The notes beneath the pieces are model-generated. The model did no database searches, was not told where the DNA came from, and was given only the letters and a program-made list of their open reading frames with translations. Of a stretch of 62,762 bases of DNA, positions 1 through 9,525 are shown piece by piece. The stretch covers positions 1 to 62,762 of the forward strand of contig JAJYQS010000012.1 in the NCBI GenBank assembly GCA_021794475.1. Reading direction: 5' to 3'. Both the position numbers and the translations under genes were made by a program. How positions within the stretch are numbered: position 1 is the first letter of the stretch; every line of letters begins with the position of its first letter. The stretch is from a bacterium. GTDB taxonomy: Bacteria; SZUA-79; Acidulodesulfobacterales; Acidulodesulfobacteraceae.

Positions 1-1214
1 GGGGTAGGCAGAGCAGGATTCATATCCGGAATCATAACCGTAGGAATTAAAACAGGATAGGCTTTTATTCCTATCGAACGCAGCATAGACATAAAGAGCG
101 TCGCGTGGTCTTTGCAGTCGCCAAGTCTATTTTTAAATATTTTATTAACATTGCTGGGCTTATATCCGTCGATTCCAAATTCGTAACCTACATATCTGAT
201 TTTCTTTGCTACAAAATTATAGATAGCTTTTATTTTATAAGATTCGCTTTTTTTTGAATATGTTATTTTTTTGATGAAATTTTTAAGATTTTTATCCGGC
301 ATTATCCGGTCTTTTGTGAGCGTTGAATACCATTTTGCAACATCGTTCCATGTTTTAACCGACGAAATCATGACATGCGGAACTATAAACGATTCTCCGG
401 GTCCAAAATTTTCAGGGGTTATCTTCTTTCTATTTATTAATATCCATTTTAAGATAATTTCTTTATTTGTTTTTTTTATTTGAGGTTTAGCATGCATTTT
501 GTATTCTGCATATTTATAGTACATATTGGCAGGGATTGAAAGCCTGTAAACAGATTTTTTTACAGGCGATAAACCGCCGAAATAGTCTTCTGTAAAAAAA
601 TTATCTTTCATGTAAGGCTTTACGGTAATTGTTTTATATTTGTAATCTATTATAGAATTTTTCACAAGCTCCGGAAGCTGAATAGTTTTTAGCAATTGGT
701 TTGAAAACATCGGGTCATTCATATTAAACGGAGCCGTCACTGTTTTTAAGTTTTTTAAATTAATATTTATTATTTTGCCGTTCGGTTTTATTATTTTAAT
801 AAAATAAATTTTTAATTTTTGATTTTTAAGAGAAAATGGAAAACTTAGTTCCGAATATTTTTCTATTCCTTTTTTTGTTATAACTTTAATTTTTTCATGC
901 TGGATAAGTATATCTCTAAATTTAGGAGTTATTCTTTCGTTTGTGTCATCTAACAAAGTTATTGAAGAGGAAGGAATCTTAATGTTCTTCGGTTTAATTT
1001 TAGCCGCTTGGTAAGAAAATGCTTTTTGAGGCAAGGACAAATTGAAAAATATTAATGAGGACGCGATAAAAACAAACAACAATGCAATAAAAATAAATAA
1101 GTTATCTGTGTTATTGTTTTTGTAATTGATATCATTCATCATTTTTTTCTTATTTATCAATTGTTTTTTATTTTTTTTGCGGTATTTTTTATAAAAAGCT
1201 ATATCGTATTTCAT
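1..1214 (-). CDS. DUF3857/transglutaminase-like protein, 5' part only
   Basis: Reading the minus strand from an ATG at 1214 gives an open frame of about 404 codons with no stop before the window edge, so the C-terminus lies outside. After a basic N-terminus there is one hydrophobic segment (about residues 41-65) that can act as signal anchor, then a beta-rich region like DUF3857. Near residue 365 sits GDCKDHATLF, the catalytic-Cys motif of transglutaminase-like cysteine proteases, preceded by the usual segment with IRYVG. The family is exported or membrane-anchored in diderm bacteria; its substrate is generally unknown. It lies just downstream of a tRNA-Leu on the same strand. The His and Asp of the triad would be beyond the window, so activity cannot be judged. 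Confidence 0.8.
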   Translation of the reverse strand, partial: MKYDIAFYKKYRKKNKKQLINKKKMMNDINYKNNNTDNLFIFIALLFVFIASSLIFFNLSLPQKAFSYQAAKIKPKNIKIPSSSITLLDDTNERITPKFRDILIQHEKIKVITKKGIEKYSELSFPFSLKNQKLKIYFIKIIKPNGKIININLKNLKTVTAPFNMNDPMFSNQLLKTIQLPELVKNSIIDYKYKTITVKPYMKDNFFTEDYFGGLSPVKKSVYRLSIPANMYYKYAEYKMHAKPQIKKTNKEIILKWILINRKKITPENFGPGESFIVPHVMISSVKTWNDVAKWYSTLTKDRIMPDKNLKNFIKKITYSKKSESYKIKAIYNFVAKKIRYVGYEFGIDGYKPSNVNKIFKNRLGDCKDHATLFMSMLRSIGIKAYPVLIPTVMIPDMNPALPT

Positions 1215-1291
1215 ATTGCTCCATTATTAATTATTAAATTATTATTGATTGATTAATATTTTTTAAATTGGTCGTAATTATTTTGTAATTA

Positions 1292-1378
1292 TGGTGCCGG
1301 AAGGGGGAATCGAACCCCCACAAGAGAAATCTTACACGGCCCTGAACCGTGCGCGTCTACCAGTTCCGCCATTCCGGC
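1292..1378 (-). tRNA. tRNA-Leu (anticodon CAG)
   Basis: The minus strand folds into a complete class II tRNA. The 7-bp acceptor stem pairs GCCGGAA with TTCCGGC, followed by discriminator A and an encoded CCA (1292-1294). The anticodon stem CACGG/CCGTG holds loop TTCAGGG, giving anticodon CAG. A long variable arm and the T-arm loop TTCGATT are present. The long variable arm and anticodon both indicate leucine. Confidence 0.95.
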
Positions 1379-1593
1379 AGTTTTTGCAATAATTTATAAT
1401 AAAATTGAAAGGTTATTTTATCACTTTATTCTTTTCATTGCAGCTAAATTTTATTATACTATGGTTATTATAACTAAATTAAACATAATTTGGAATAATT
1501 ATTTATAAATATTTTAATTATGGTAAAATAAATTGTATTCCGATATTTTTATTATAATCCAATAAATAAGTATAATAAATATAAAAAGTATTC

Positions 1594-3954
1594 ATGAAAA
1601 ATTTTATTAAAAAAAGTAAAGACGTATCTGAAGATATATCTAAAGAAGAAATTTATGCTATATTTACGGAAGAAGAGTCCATACCTTTGTCTCTTTTAGA
1701 TATTAAGCACAAATTTAATATCAGTTCACCCGGAAAACTTAAGAAAATTAAAGAAATTTTAGATTTAATGGTAAAAGACGGCGATATCCTATTTACTAAA
1801 GGGGAAAAATATGCATTATCTAAAAGGCTTCATCTGATTGAAGGTGAAGTAGTTTCAAAAAAAGATAATTTTTCATTTGTACGAAACAGCGCCGGCGGAC
1901 CTGATATTTATGTTAAAAATTCCGATTTATCCGGAGCATTGCCGAAAGATATCGTTTTATTGAGAATAATTCCTGATAGTCCGCATTATTTAAAGAATGT
2001 TTCAAAATCAAATAAGAAAATCAGAGGCAGTGTCGTCAGAATTATAAAAAGACAATTAGAAAGTTTTATGGCAACGGTAAAACTAGATAAAAATATAGCC
2101 GCTCTGACTCCGATTTCGTCTAATTTTACCGATATATTTTATTCAGATTTGCACGGATTTAAAGACAAAAAATTGCTCAAAGACGGAATTGTCGTTAAAG
2201 CTAAATTGCTTGCGCCCGAAGATTTTTTATCGAGAGCCGTATCAGTAGAAAAAATATTGGGAGACATTGACGGCAGCGGTATAGAAGAAGAAATTGTGAT
2301 TAATAAATATAATCTGTATAAAGATTTTGACGAGGAAACATTAAGAGAATCTGATGCAATTCCTGAAAATTTTGAAGAAAGCGGTTTTTACGATAAAGAA
2401 AACAAAGCTAAGCGGGTAGATTTGACAAACCTCCCTTTTATTACCATAGATGGGGAAGATGCCAAAGATTTTGACGATGCCGTCTATTCAGAATTAATTG
2501 ATAAAAAAGACAAAACAGCCGGCAGATACAAATTATATGTTGCGATAGCCGATGTTTCTTATTTTGTTAAATGCGGAAGCAAAATTGACGCTGAAGCTTA
2601 TAAAAGAGGTAATTCTACCTATTTTCCGGGAATAGTTTATCCGATGCTTCCGGAGAAACTGTCAAATAATTTATGCAGCCTTCTTCCTAAAACGAAGAGA
2701 TTCGTTATGGTTTGCGAAATGCTTATAGACAGGCATGGCAAACTGCTTGAAAAAAAAGTATACGAGGGCATTATAAAAACGTACGACAGATTAACTTACA
2801 ATGAAGTTTTTGAATTCATTTCAGGTTTAAACAATCAAACGGATATGCGGGCTCAAATTTATTTAAAACTTAATCCGATCAAAGATATGCTTAAACAGAT
2901 GATTGAATTGTCGGATATCTTAAGAATTAAAAGAATTAAAGAAGGAAGTCTTAATTTTGACCCTGTATCAAGCAAAATTATTATCGACGAATCAGGAAAT
3001 GTACAAAAAATAGTTCAGGAAGAAAGAAATTTTGCAAATGATTTAATTGAAGACTTTATGATAACTGCTAATTGCGCAGTATCCGAATTAATTGAAAGCA
3101 GGAATGTGCCGTCTCTGTACAGAGTTCATCAAAAACCTGACGAAGAAAAGATAAATGAATTTTTAAAAACTATAAAACCGTTCGGTTTTAATTTTTCTTT
3201 GAAATCCCTCGATTCCGGCAAGGATTATCAGGAAATGCTTGATTCCTTAAAAGGCAAACCCATATCTCCTTTTCTTGAACAGGCATTTTTAAAATCGATG
3301 AAAATAGCGGTATATTCCAATGTAAATATCCATCATTTTGGATTAGCTCTTGCATCATACACGCATTTCACATCGCCGATACGCAGATACGCCGATTTGG
3401 TTATTCATAGAATTTTAAAAATTGTTATATATTCTGAAGCGGACGGCAGTATCAAAAATGGTGCTCATCCATGGTGGAACAATGAATATCTTAAGTCTGC
3501 AGGGAGTTTTATATCGCAAAGAGAAAGATTTTCTGCCGAAGCCGAAAGAGAGTATGTAGAATTTAAAAAAATGCAATTCTTAAAAAAAAATATTGAAGAA
3601 ACATATAGCGGTTATATTACAAGTGTAACTAATTTTGGCTTTTTTGTACAGATTATAGGGTATTTTATCACAGGTTTTGTCCATGTATCTACAATAGGGG
3701 ATGATTATTATGAATATAATTATACTACTAAAATCTTGAGAGGAAAGCATTCAGGCAAAATATTTAAAATGGGCGATGCAGTTGAAGTCGGCATATATTC
3801 TATTGACCTTCTAAAAAGAGAAATAGATTTGAGGCTTACGGAAAACAACTCATTCAAAAAAGCCGTCAGAATAAAAAAAAATAACAGAACTAAACAGAAT
3901 AAAACAAAACAGAATAAAACAGCGCGCAGCAGAAAACAAAAACAAAAACAATAA
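1594..3954 (+). CDS. rnr: Ribonuclease R (RNase II/R family exoribonuclease)
   Basis: This 3'-to-5' exoribonuclease degrades structured RNA, mRNA and rRNA. The 786 residues match the usual RNase R size. N-terminal cold-shock-type domains lead into the RNB catalytic domain. The metal-binding signature IDGEDAKDFDDAV places the four conserved Asp at residues 286, 292, 294 and 295. HFTSPIRRYADL follows later in the domain, and an S1 RNA-binding domain begins near residue 670. The C-terminus is a short basic Lys/Asn/Gln tail built partly from a tandem 15-bp duplication (KQNKT twice). The ATG at 1594 opens the frame. The next gene starts 6 bp after the stop, so co-transcription with the UbiB-family gene is likely. 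The long gap upstream, back to the divergent tRNA, should hold the promoter. Confidence 0.95.
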   Translation: MKNFIKKSKDVSEDISKEEIYAIFTEEESIPLSLLDIKHKFNISSPGKLKKIKEILDLMVKDGDILFTKGEKYALSKRLHLIEGEVVSKKDNFSFVRNSAGGPDIYVKNSDLSGALPKDIVLLRIIPDSPHYLKNVSKSNKKIRGSVVRIIKRQLESFMATVKLDKNIAALTPISSNFTDIFYSDLHGFKDKKLLKDGIVVKAKLLAPEDFLSRAVSVEKILGDIDGSGIEEEIVINKYNLYKDFDEETLRESDAIPENFEESGFYDKENKAKRVDLTNLPFITIDGEDAKDFDDAVYSELIDKKDKTAGRYKLYVAIADVSYFVKCGSKIDAEAYKRGNSTYFPGIVYPMLPEKLSNNLCSLLPKTKRFVMVCEMLIDRHGKLLEKKVYEGIIKTYDRLTYNEVFEFISGLNNQTDMRAQIYLKLNPIKDMLKQMIELSDILRIKRIKEGSLNFDPVSSKIIIDESGNVQKIVQEERNFANDLIEDFMITANCAVSELIESRNVPSLYRVHQKPDEEKINEFLKTIKPFGFNFSLKSLDSGKDYQEMLDSLKGKPISPFLEQAFLKSMKIAVYSNVNIHHFGLALASYTHFTSPIRRYADLVIHRILKIVIYSEADGSIKNGAHPWWNNEYLKSAGSFISQRERFSAEAEREYVEFKKMQFLKKNIEETYSGYITSVTNFGFFVQIIGYFITGFVHVSTIGDDYYEYNYTTKILRGKHSGKIFKMGDAVEVGIYSIDLLKREIDLRLTENNSFKKAVRIKKNNRTKQNKTKQNKTARSRKQKQKQ
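3891..3920 (+). repeat. 15-bp tandem duplication in the rnr 3' end
   Basis: Two adjacent copies of AAACAGAATAAAACA-type sequence encode KQNKT twice in the basic tail of RNase R. The unit is a multiple of three, so the frame is kept. Confidence 0.75.
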
Positions 3955-3960
3955 AAAATA

Positions 3961-5649
3961 ATGAAAATCATAGAGTTTTTTAAGTTTTTTAAAGCTGTAA
4001 AAAGGATTAGAGAAGTTTCTTTCATTTTTATTAAACACGGATTTTATCAGTTTGTTATTTCTATCGGTCTTTCAAGATACTTCATTTTTAAAAAATATTT
4101 AAAAAAAACATATTATATTTCAGACGCAGAAGAAGCGCCTCCGGAAGTGAGACTGAGAGTTGCGCTGGAAGAATTGGGTCCGACTTTTATAAAATTGGGA
4201 CAGATGGCTTCTCAGGAAATTTCTATATTACCGGCTCAGTATATAAATGAACTTAAAAAACTGCAGGATAATGTCAGATTAACTTTCGCCAAAAATTTTC
4301 AGATTAAAGAAATTATAAAAAGCGGTCTAGGTAAAAATATTGAAGATATTTTTCTTGAATTTGACGAACTTCCTATAGCTTCTGCATCTATCGCTCAGGT
4401 ACATAAAGCAGTTCTTAGAGACGGAACTAAAGTAGCCGTTAAAATCAAAAAACCCAATGCCGCCAAAGTAATAAGAGAGGACTTAGATGTTCTTTATTTT
4501 ATGGTAAAAATAGTAAGAGAACCTGCCAGAGAACTTTTCCATATCGACAATATAGATGAATTGTATTATGAATTTTCTAAAAATATTAAAGCAGAATTAA
4601 ATTTTCTGCAGGAAGCAGGATATACCGATAAAATCAGAAAGGCAAATATTAATACGGAAACAGTCGTTATACCGAAAATATTCTGGGAATATTCGACCGA
4701 TTCCATTTTGGTAGAAGAATTTATAGAAGGTATTAAAATTTCAGACAAAAATGAACTGCTAAAGAAGGGCTACAATTTAAAAAAAATTCTTGATATTTTT
4801 TTGGAATATTTCTTTAATCAGATTTTTTTAATAGGTTTTTTTAATGCAGACCCGCATCCTGGCAATATTTTTGTACTAAATGAATCTGAAATAGGCGTAA
4901 TAGACCACGGATTAGTCGGAAATCTTACAAAAAATACAAGACAGAAAGCTCTTAAATATTTAATTGATTTTTTAAAGGAAGACTATGATGGAGCGGCTAA
5001 TGATTTCATAGAGATTTGTTTAGCCGAATTAAGCGAAAAAGAAGAACAGGATTTTAAGCATGATTTAATGGAATTTATAGACAGCGTGTCGGTTAAACCT
5101 TTTAGGGACATATACAGTTCAGAATTGTTATTAGAAACTTTAAAAATTGCAAAGAAACACAATATTACGGTTCCTTCCGAATTAAATCTGTTGTTTAAGG
5201 CGCTTTTATCTATAGAATCGATTGCTAAGATATTAGACCCTTCGTTTACATTTAATAACCTGAATTTTTATGATTTTGCGGAAAGCAAAATTTCCGGAAA
5301 AGAAAAAGTTAAATTTATTAGAGAATCGTTCTTCAGCAAGTTAAAAAGCTACGGAGATTTTATTGCAGATTTTCCTAAAAAAGCCGAAAAAATATTACGC
5401 AAAATGTCGGAAGATAATTTTTCGATAGAATTTATTCATAAAGGTCTTGACGGTCTTATCGACGGGATTGAAAAAGCCAGCAAACGGCTTATGATTGGAC
5501 TTTTGCTTTCCGCTTTAATAATTTCATCGGCAATATTAATGTTTTTAGGAAGCAGACCGGCAATGGGGTGGATGGAAACAATGGGCACTGCAGGCTGGAT
5601 TTTAGGAATGCTGTATCTGTTCGTATTACTGATAAAAGGATTAAAATGA
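3961..5649 (+). CDS. ABC1/UbiB/AarF-family atypical protein kinase-like protein
   Basis: This is a 562-residue member of the UbiB/ABC1/ADCK family, ATPases or atypical kinases that support ubiquinone or other isoprenoid quinone metabolism at the membrane. The family-specific KLGQ motif is at residues 78-81, the Ala-rich nucleotide loop ASASIAQVH near 140, and the catalytic/metal motif ADPHPGNIF near 295, followed by VIDHG. Two hydrophobic helices at the C-terminus (about 500-560) are the usual membrane anchor. No other quinone biosynthesis gene is visible here, so the substrate pathway cannot be named. It sits 6 bp after rnr and 43 bp before ribF, all on the same strand. Confidence 0.88.
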   Translation: MKIIEFFKFFKAVKRIREVSFIFIKHGFYQFVISIGLSRYFIFKKYLKKTYYISDAEEAPPEVRLRVALEELGPTFIKLGQMASQEISILPAQYINELKKLQDNVRLTFAKNFQIKEIIKSGLGKNIEDIFLEFDELPIASASIAQVHKAVLRDGTKVAVKIKKPNAAKVIREDLDVLYFMVKIVREPARELFHIDNIDELYYEFSKNIKAELNFLQEAGYTDKIRKANINTETVVIPKIFWEYSTDSILVEEFIEGIKISDKNELLKKGYNLKKILDIFLEYFFNQIFLIGFFNADPHPGNIFVLNESEIGVIDHGLVGNLTKNTRQKALKYLIDFLKEDYDGAANDFIEICLAELSEKEEQDFKHDLMEFIDSVSVKPFRDIYSSELLLETLKIAKKHNITVPSELNLLFKALLSIESIAKILDPSFTFNNLNFYDFAESKISGKEKVKFIRESFFSKLKSYGDFIADFPKKAEKILRKMSEDNFSIEFIHKGLDGLIDGIEKASKRLMIGLLLSALIISSAILMFLGSRPAMGWMETMGTAGWILGMLYLFVLLIKGLK

Positions 5650-5692
5650 ATAATATATAAATCAATATTATAGATAGGAATATTATTTTATT

Positions 5693-6634
5693 ATGAAGGT
5701 ATTTAATATTAATGAGTTAGATTACGATTTCGACAATTCTGTTTTGACTATCGGAAGTTTTGACGGAATACATTTGGGTCATGCCAAATTAATGGAACTT
5801 ACTAAAGAATCCGCTAAAAAATTAAACTCAAAATCCGTAGTGCTTACCTTTCATCCTCATCCGATGAAAGCATTAAAGCCTGAAAAAAAAATACATTTGA
5901 TTACTACTTTTGAAAAAAAAGTTGAATTAATAGCAAAATTAGGCATTGATTATTTAGTATATATCCCTTTTAGCAGAGAATTTGCAAAAATGCCGCCTGA
6001 AACTTTTATCAGAGAAATTATATATAAAAAGTTTAAACCTTTGAAAATAATTATAGGACACGATTTTGGTTTTGGAAATGCTAAGGCAGGAGACATTGCT
6101 CTGCTCGACAAATATTCTAAAGAATTTTGTTTTGAAGTTCATGTAGTAGACCCTGTAAAAATTGGAGACAGTATAGTTTCCAGTACTTTAATCAGACAGC
6201 TGATACTTCAAGGAGAAATTTCAAAAGTCAAAGCATATCTTGGAAGATATTATTCTGTACACGGAAAAGTTGTTAAAGGCAGCGGAAGGGGTAAATTTTT
6301 GGGTATTCCTACTGCAAATATTATCCCTGAAGAAGAGTTATTTCCGAAAGACGGAGTATATGCGTCATTTGTCAAAATTAACGGTTCGGATTATAAGGCT
6401 ATTACCAATATCGGTTCAAATCCTACCTTTAATGATGATTCGAGAAGAATAGAATCCCTTATATTTAATTTTGACAGCGATATTTATGATAACGATATTG
6501 AAGTTTATTTTATAGAGAGATTAAGAGATGAAATTAAATTTAATTCAGTCAGCGATTTGCAGGAAAAGATAAAAGAAGATATTAAATTTACGGAATATAT
6601 ATTTAAATCTCAGAAACAGGGGGTTATTATTTAA
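5693..6634 (+). CDS. ribF: Bifunctional riboflavin kinase / FAD synthetase
   Basis: RibF phosphorylates riboflavin to FMN and adenylylates FMN to FAD. The 313 residues match the bifunctional form. The N-terminal nucleotidyltransferase-like FAD synthetase half shows GSFDGIHLGH at 21-30 (the HxGH-type ATP site). The C-terminal riboflavin kinase half begins near 180 with GRGKFLGIPTANI, the conserved flavokinase motif. No FMN riboswitch-like structure is visible in the short upstream gap. An AT-rich inverted repeat immediately after the stop may end the transcript. Confidence 0.95.
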   Translation: MKVFNINELDYDFDNSVLTIGSFDGIHLGHAKLMELTKESAKKLNSKSVVLTFHPHPMKALKPEKKIHLITTFEKKVELIAKLGIDYLVYIPFSREFAKMPPETFIREIIYKKFKPLKIIIGHDFGFGNAKAGDIALLDKYSKEFCFEVHVVDPVKIGDSIVSSTLIRQLILQGEISKVKAYLGRYYSVHGKVVKGSGRGKFLGIPTANIIPEEELFPKDGVYASFVKINGSDYKAITNIGSNPTFNDDSRRIESLIFNFDSDIYDNDIEVYFIERLRDEIKFNSVSDLQEKIKEDIKFTEYIFKSQKQGVII

Positions 6635-6656
6635 AAATTGTTTAAAAACAATTTTT
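6633..6656 (+). terminator. AT-only hairpin after ribF
   Basis: AAAAATTGTT and AACAATTTTT form a perfect 10-bp inverted repeat with a 4-nt loop that overlaps the ribF stop codon. The stem contains a single G-C pair, so it would be a weak intrinsic terminator at best. Confidence 0.4.
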
Positions 6657-6762
6657 AGTCGGAAAACTTTATTTTTAATAAAAATTGTACTATAATTATA
6701 ACAGTAGCGTTTTAATAATTAAATAATTAAACGACACTGTAAATTATAATCGGGTTAGCGTT

Positions 6763-7962
6763 ATGTTTAATTTAAAATTAAAGCAGAATAAATTTTTTAT
6801 CAAAGAGAAACTGTTATTGGCGGGCAGCTATGTATATAGTTATATAGCCGGCGCTATAAATTTTTTCTCGAAGAAAAGAAATTTTAAATTATCGGTGCTT
6901 AGCGCCTTAACTTTTAGCCTCTTGCTAATTATCGGCTTTCTTTCATATTCGGCTTATTTAATTTTTAATTTTGCCGGTAATCAAAAAAATTCAGTATATT
7001 CGCTAAAGCAGTCGTCCGTTATATATTATAATAGCGGCGGTAAGTTCATCGGCGGATTTCATCCTTATATTTCAGGCGGTTTTCAGCATAACGTTTTTTT
7101 TACTTTTATTATGATTGCAGCTGGATTGTCTTTTATCATAATATCTTTAATGTTTTTATATTTTTACAAATTAATAATCAGACATGACGATTTGGAACTG
7201 AGTTTAAGTTCTATTGAAAAAAATGCGCTTGAAGTGCCGGCTCTTATTTTCCATGAAATTAAAAATAGCGTAAATGCGTTATCTATTAATTCTAAATTAT
7301 TAAATTATAAACTAAACAGTTTAGAACTTAATACAGGCAAACATATTGAAAACAATAATAGTGCAGCCGATAATTTTAAAAACAGCTTTAAAGAAAGTTC
7401 GGAAACGAAGTCTGCATTCATCAAAATTGGAAGTATGATTGAATCTGAAACCGATAAAATAAATTTAACGATGGATAATATAATAAAATTCTCTAAATCT
7501 TTTAAACCGGATTTTGACCATGATGTATCTTTAGATTCTCTAATTCTTGAATGCATTAGCGATATTGATTTAAATTATCTTAATGATATTGTCAAGATTA
7601 ACTTAAATATTGATAAGCATATTACTGTAAAGATGGACAGATATCTTATGAAGCAGGTTTTTTTGAATTTAATATTAAACGCGATTCATTCTTATAATGG
7701 TAAGCGGGGTTCCGTGAATATATATACATCATATTATTTTTCTAAAGCAATTATTACAATAGAAGATAATGGCGTAGGAATCAGTAAAAATAATTTAAAA
7801 AAAGTCTTTGAACCTTTTTTTACTACAAAAGGAGACGGTATAGGCTTAGGGCTCGCATTTGTCAAGAAAGTTCTTGATTCGCATGGATTTACCGTCAATA
7901 TTGATAGCGAACAGGGCAAGGGAACCAAAGTGTCTATTGTTTTAGGCTGCGTTATTAATTAA
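6763..7962 (+). CDS. Membrane-bound sensor histidine kinase
   Basis: This 399-residue sensor kinase has two transmembrane helices (about 44-70 and 110-137) flanking a short extracytoplasmic loop of some 40 residues. The dimerisation/phosphoacceptor motif FHEIKNSVNAL puts the phosphorylated His at 164. A HATPase_c domain follows with an N-box (LNLILNAIHSY), DNGVGI and the glycine-rich GDGIGLGLAF. The small sensory loop suggests membrane or direct sensing rather than binding of a large ligand. The next gene, 60 bp away on the same strand, is an NtrC-type response regulator and its probable partner. The stimulus is unknown. Confidence 0.9.
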   Translation: MFNLKLKQNKFFIKEKLLLAGSYVYSYIAGAINFFSKKRNFKLSVLSALTFSLLLIIGFLSYSAYLIFNFAGNQKNSVYSLKQSSVIYYNSGGKFIGGFHPYISGGFQHNVFFTFIMIAAGLSFIIISLMFLYFYKLIIRHDDLELSLSSIEKNALEVPALIFHEIKNSVNALSINSKLLNYKLNSLELNTGKHIENNNSAADNFKNSFKESSETKSAFIKIGSMIESETDKINLTMDNIIKFSKSFKPDFDHDVSLDSLILECISDIDLNYLNDIVKINLNIDKHITVKMDRYLMKQVFLNLILNAIHSYNGKRGSVNIYTSYYFSKAIITIEDNGVGISKNNLKKVFEPFFTTKGDGIGLGLAFVKKVLDSHGFTVNIDSEQGKGTKVSIVLGCVIN

Positions 7963-8022
7963 TCTAATTTCACCGTTTCTTATTATTTTAATATTAATAA
8001 ATGAAGTTTTTTTTATATAAAA

Positions 8023-9444
8023 TTGAATATATTTATAGTTGAAGACAACGAAGCATCACTTTTTGCGCTTTCGAATTATCTTAGGGAAGAAGGACATGAA
8101 GTTATTGAAGCCAAAGATTTTAAATCCGCATCTAAGGTTTTAAATGATGCTAAAAAAATTAATTTTATAGACGTAATAATAACCGACCTTAAACTGCCCG
8201 ACGGTTCCGGCATTGAAATCCTCAGAACAGTAAAATCAAAAAATTATGATATAGATGTATTGATTACAACAGGTTTCAGTTCTGTCAAAACTGCCGTAGA
8301 GGCAATTAAATCAGGAGCTTATGATTACATAACAAAGCCTATTAATCTAGAAGAATTAGATATTATATTAAAAAGAATTGTTTCTAAACGCAACCTGTTA
8401 AGCGAAATAAATGAACTCAAAATAAGGCTTGAAGACAAATTTAGTTTCGGCAATTTAATTACAAAGTCAAAAAAAATGATAGAAATTATAAATACCGCTA
8501 TTGCCGTATCTAATACGCATTCTACCGTATTAATAGAAGGCGAATCAGGAACAGGGAAGGAACTGCTTGCAAACATTATAGTTAATAATAGCGACAGAAA
8601 AAACAAACCGTTTATTAAATTAAACTGTGCAGCTCTTTCTGAAACTATTCTGGAAAGCGAGCTTTTTGGACACGAAAAAGGGTCGTTTACAGGTGCAGAT
8701 TCTCTTCATAAAGGCAGGTTTGAAATTTCAGACGGGGGAACAATTTTTTTAGATGAAATAGGAGAAATTCCTCTCAAGACGCAGGCCAAAATTTTAAGAG
8801 TTCTCCAGGAGAAAGAATTTGAGCGTGTCGGCGGGAATAAAACAATTAAAGTAGATGTAAGAATAATAGCGGCATCTCAGGATATAGCCGATAAGGTAAA
8901 GAAAGGCGAGTTCAGGCAGGATTTGTATTATAGATTAAATGTAATAAATTTAAAAATTATTCCTCTTCGCGAAAGGAAAGAAGATATACCTTTGCTTGTC
9001 AATAAATTTGTAGAAGATTTTTCGAAAGAAATGGGTAAAAATATTAAAGGCGTAGACGAAAAAGTTTTAAATATTTTATTAGATTATAATTATCCAGGGA
9101 ATATAAGAGAACTTAAAAATATTATTGAATTTATGGTTGCAGTTTCTGCTGCAGATGCGGAAACTGTTGCCAGCGGCACTATTTTGCCGGCTTATTTAAA
9201 AGATTTAAACTATAGTAACAATTTATCTAAAGATGAAAAAGATGTCTATAATAATATAAACGACGGAGAAGAAAATTATATAAAAATTCCGTTAAATACT
9301 CGTCTTGAAGACGCAGAAAATTTAATTATATCCAAAACTCTAATGCAAAATTCAAATGATAAGGTAAAAACGGCAAAAGCCTTAAATATAGGGCTTAAGA
9401 CATTATATAGAAAGCTGGAAACTATTAAAAACTTAAATATTTAA
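8023..9444 (+). CDS. NtrC-type sigma-54-dependent response regulator
   Basis: The domains are a receiver (phospho-acceptor Asp55 in DLKLPDGSG), an AAA+ sigma-54 activator domain with Walker A GESGTGKE and Walker B LDEIGEI, and a C-terminal Fis-type helix-turn-helix (AKALNIGLKTLYRKL). The sigma-54 contact loop reads GSFTGA rather than the commoner GAFTGA, a variant found in other members. The start is TTG at 8023: an in-frame stop lies at 8002 and any later start would cut into the receiver. It should be phosphorylated by the kinase encoded just upstream and activate sigma-54 promoters. No target promoter could be identified in this window. Confidence 0.92.
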   Translation: MNIFIVEDNEASLFALSNYLREEGHEVIEAKDFKSASKVLNDAKKINFIDVIITDLKLPDGSGIEILRTVKSKNYDIDVLITTGFSSVKTAVEAIKSGAYDYITKPINLEELDIILKRIVSKRNLLSEINELKIRLEDKFSFGNLITKSKKMIEIINTAIAVSNTHSTVLIEGESGTGKELLANIIVNNSDRKNKPFIKLNCAALSETILESELFGHEKGSFTGADSLHKGRFEISDGGTIFLDEIGEIPLKTQAKILRVLQEKEFERVGGNKTIKVDVRIIAASQDIADKVKKGEFRQDLYYRLNVINLKIIPLRERKEDIPLLVNKFVEDFSKEMGKNIKGVDEKVLNILLDYNYPGNIRELKNIIEFMVAVSAADAETVASGTILPAYLKDLNYSNNLSKDEKDVYNNINDGEENYIKIPLNTRLEDAENLIISKTLMQNSNDKVKTAKALNIGLKTLYRKLETIKNLNI

Positions 9445-9525
9445 ATTATTAAATTATAGGTAGAATTGCAAGGTCAATGCATGCTCTGCAATGTGCCGCA
9501 GCAGTATGTATACATTTTACATAAT

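Noticed and set aside
9465-9492. ATTGCA...TGCAAT inverted repeat between the convergent NtrC-type and TPR genes
   Set aside because: Only 6 bp pair, the 16-nt loop is large and neither strand has a T-tract, so a terminator call is not supported.
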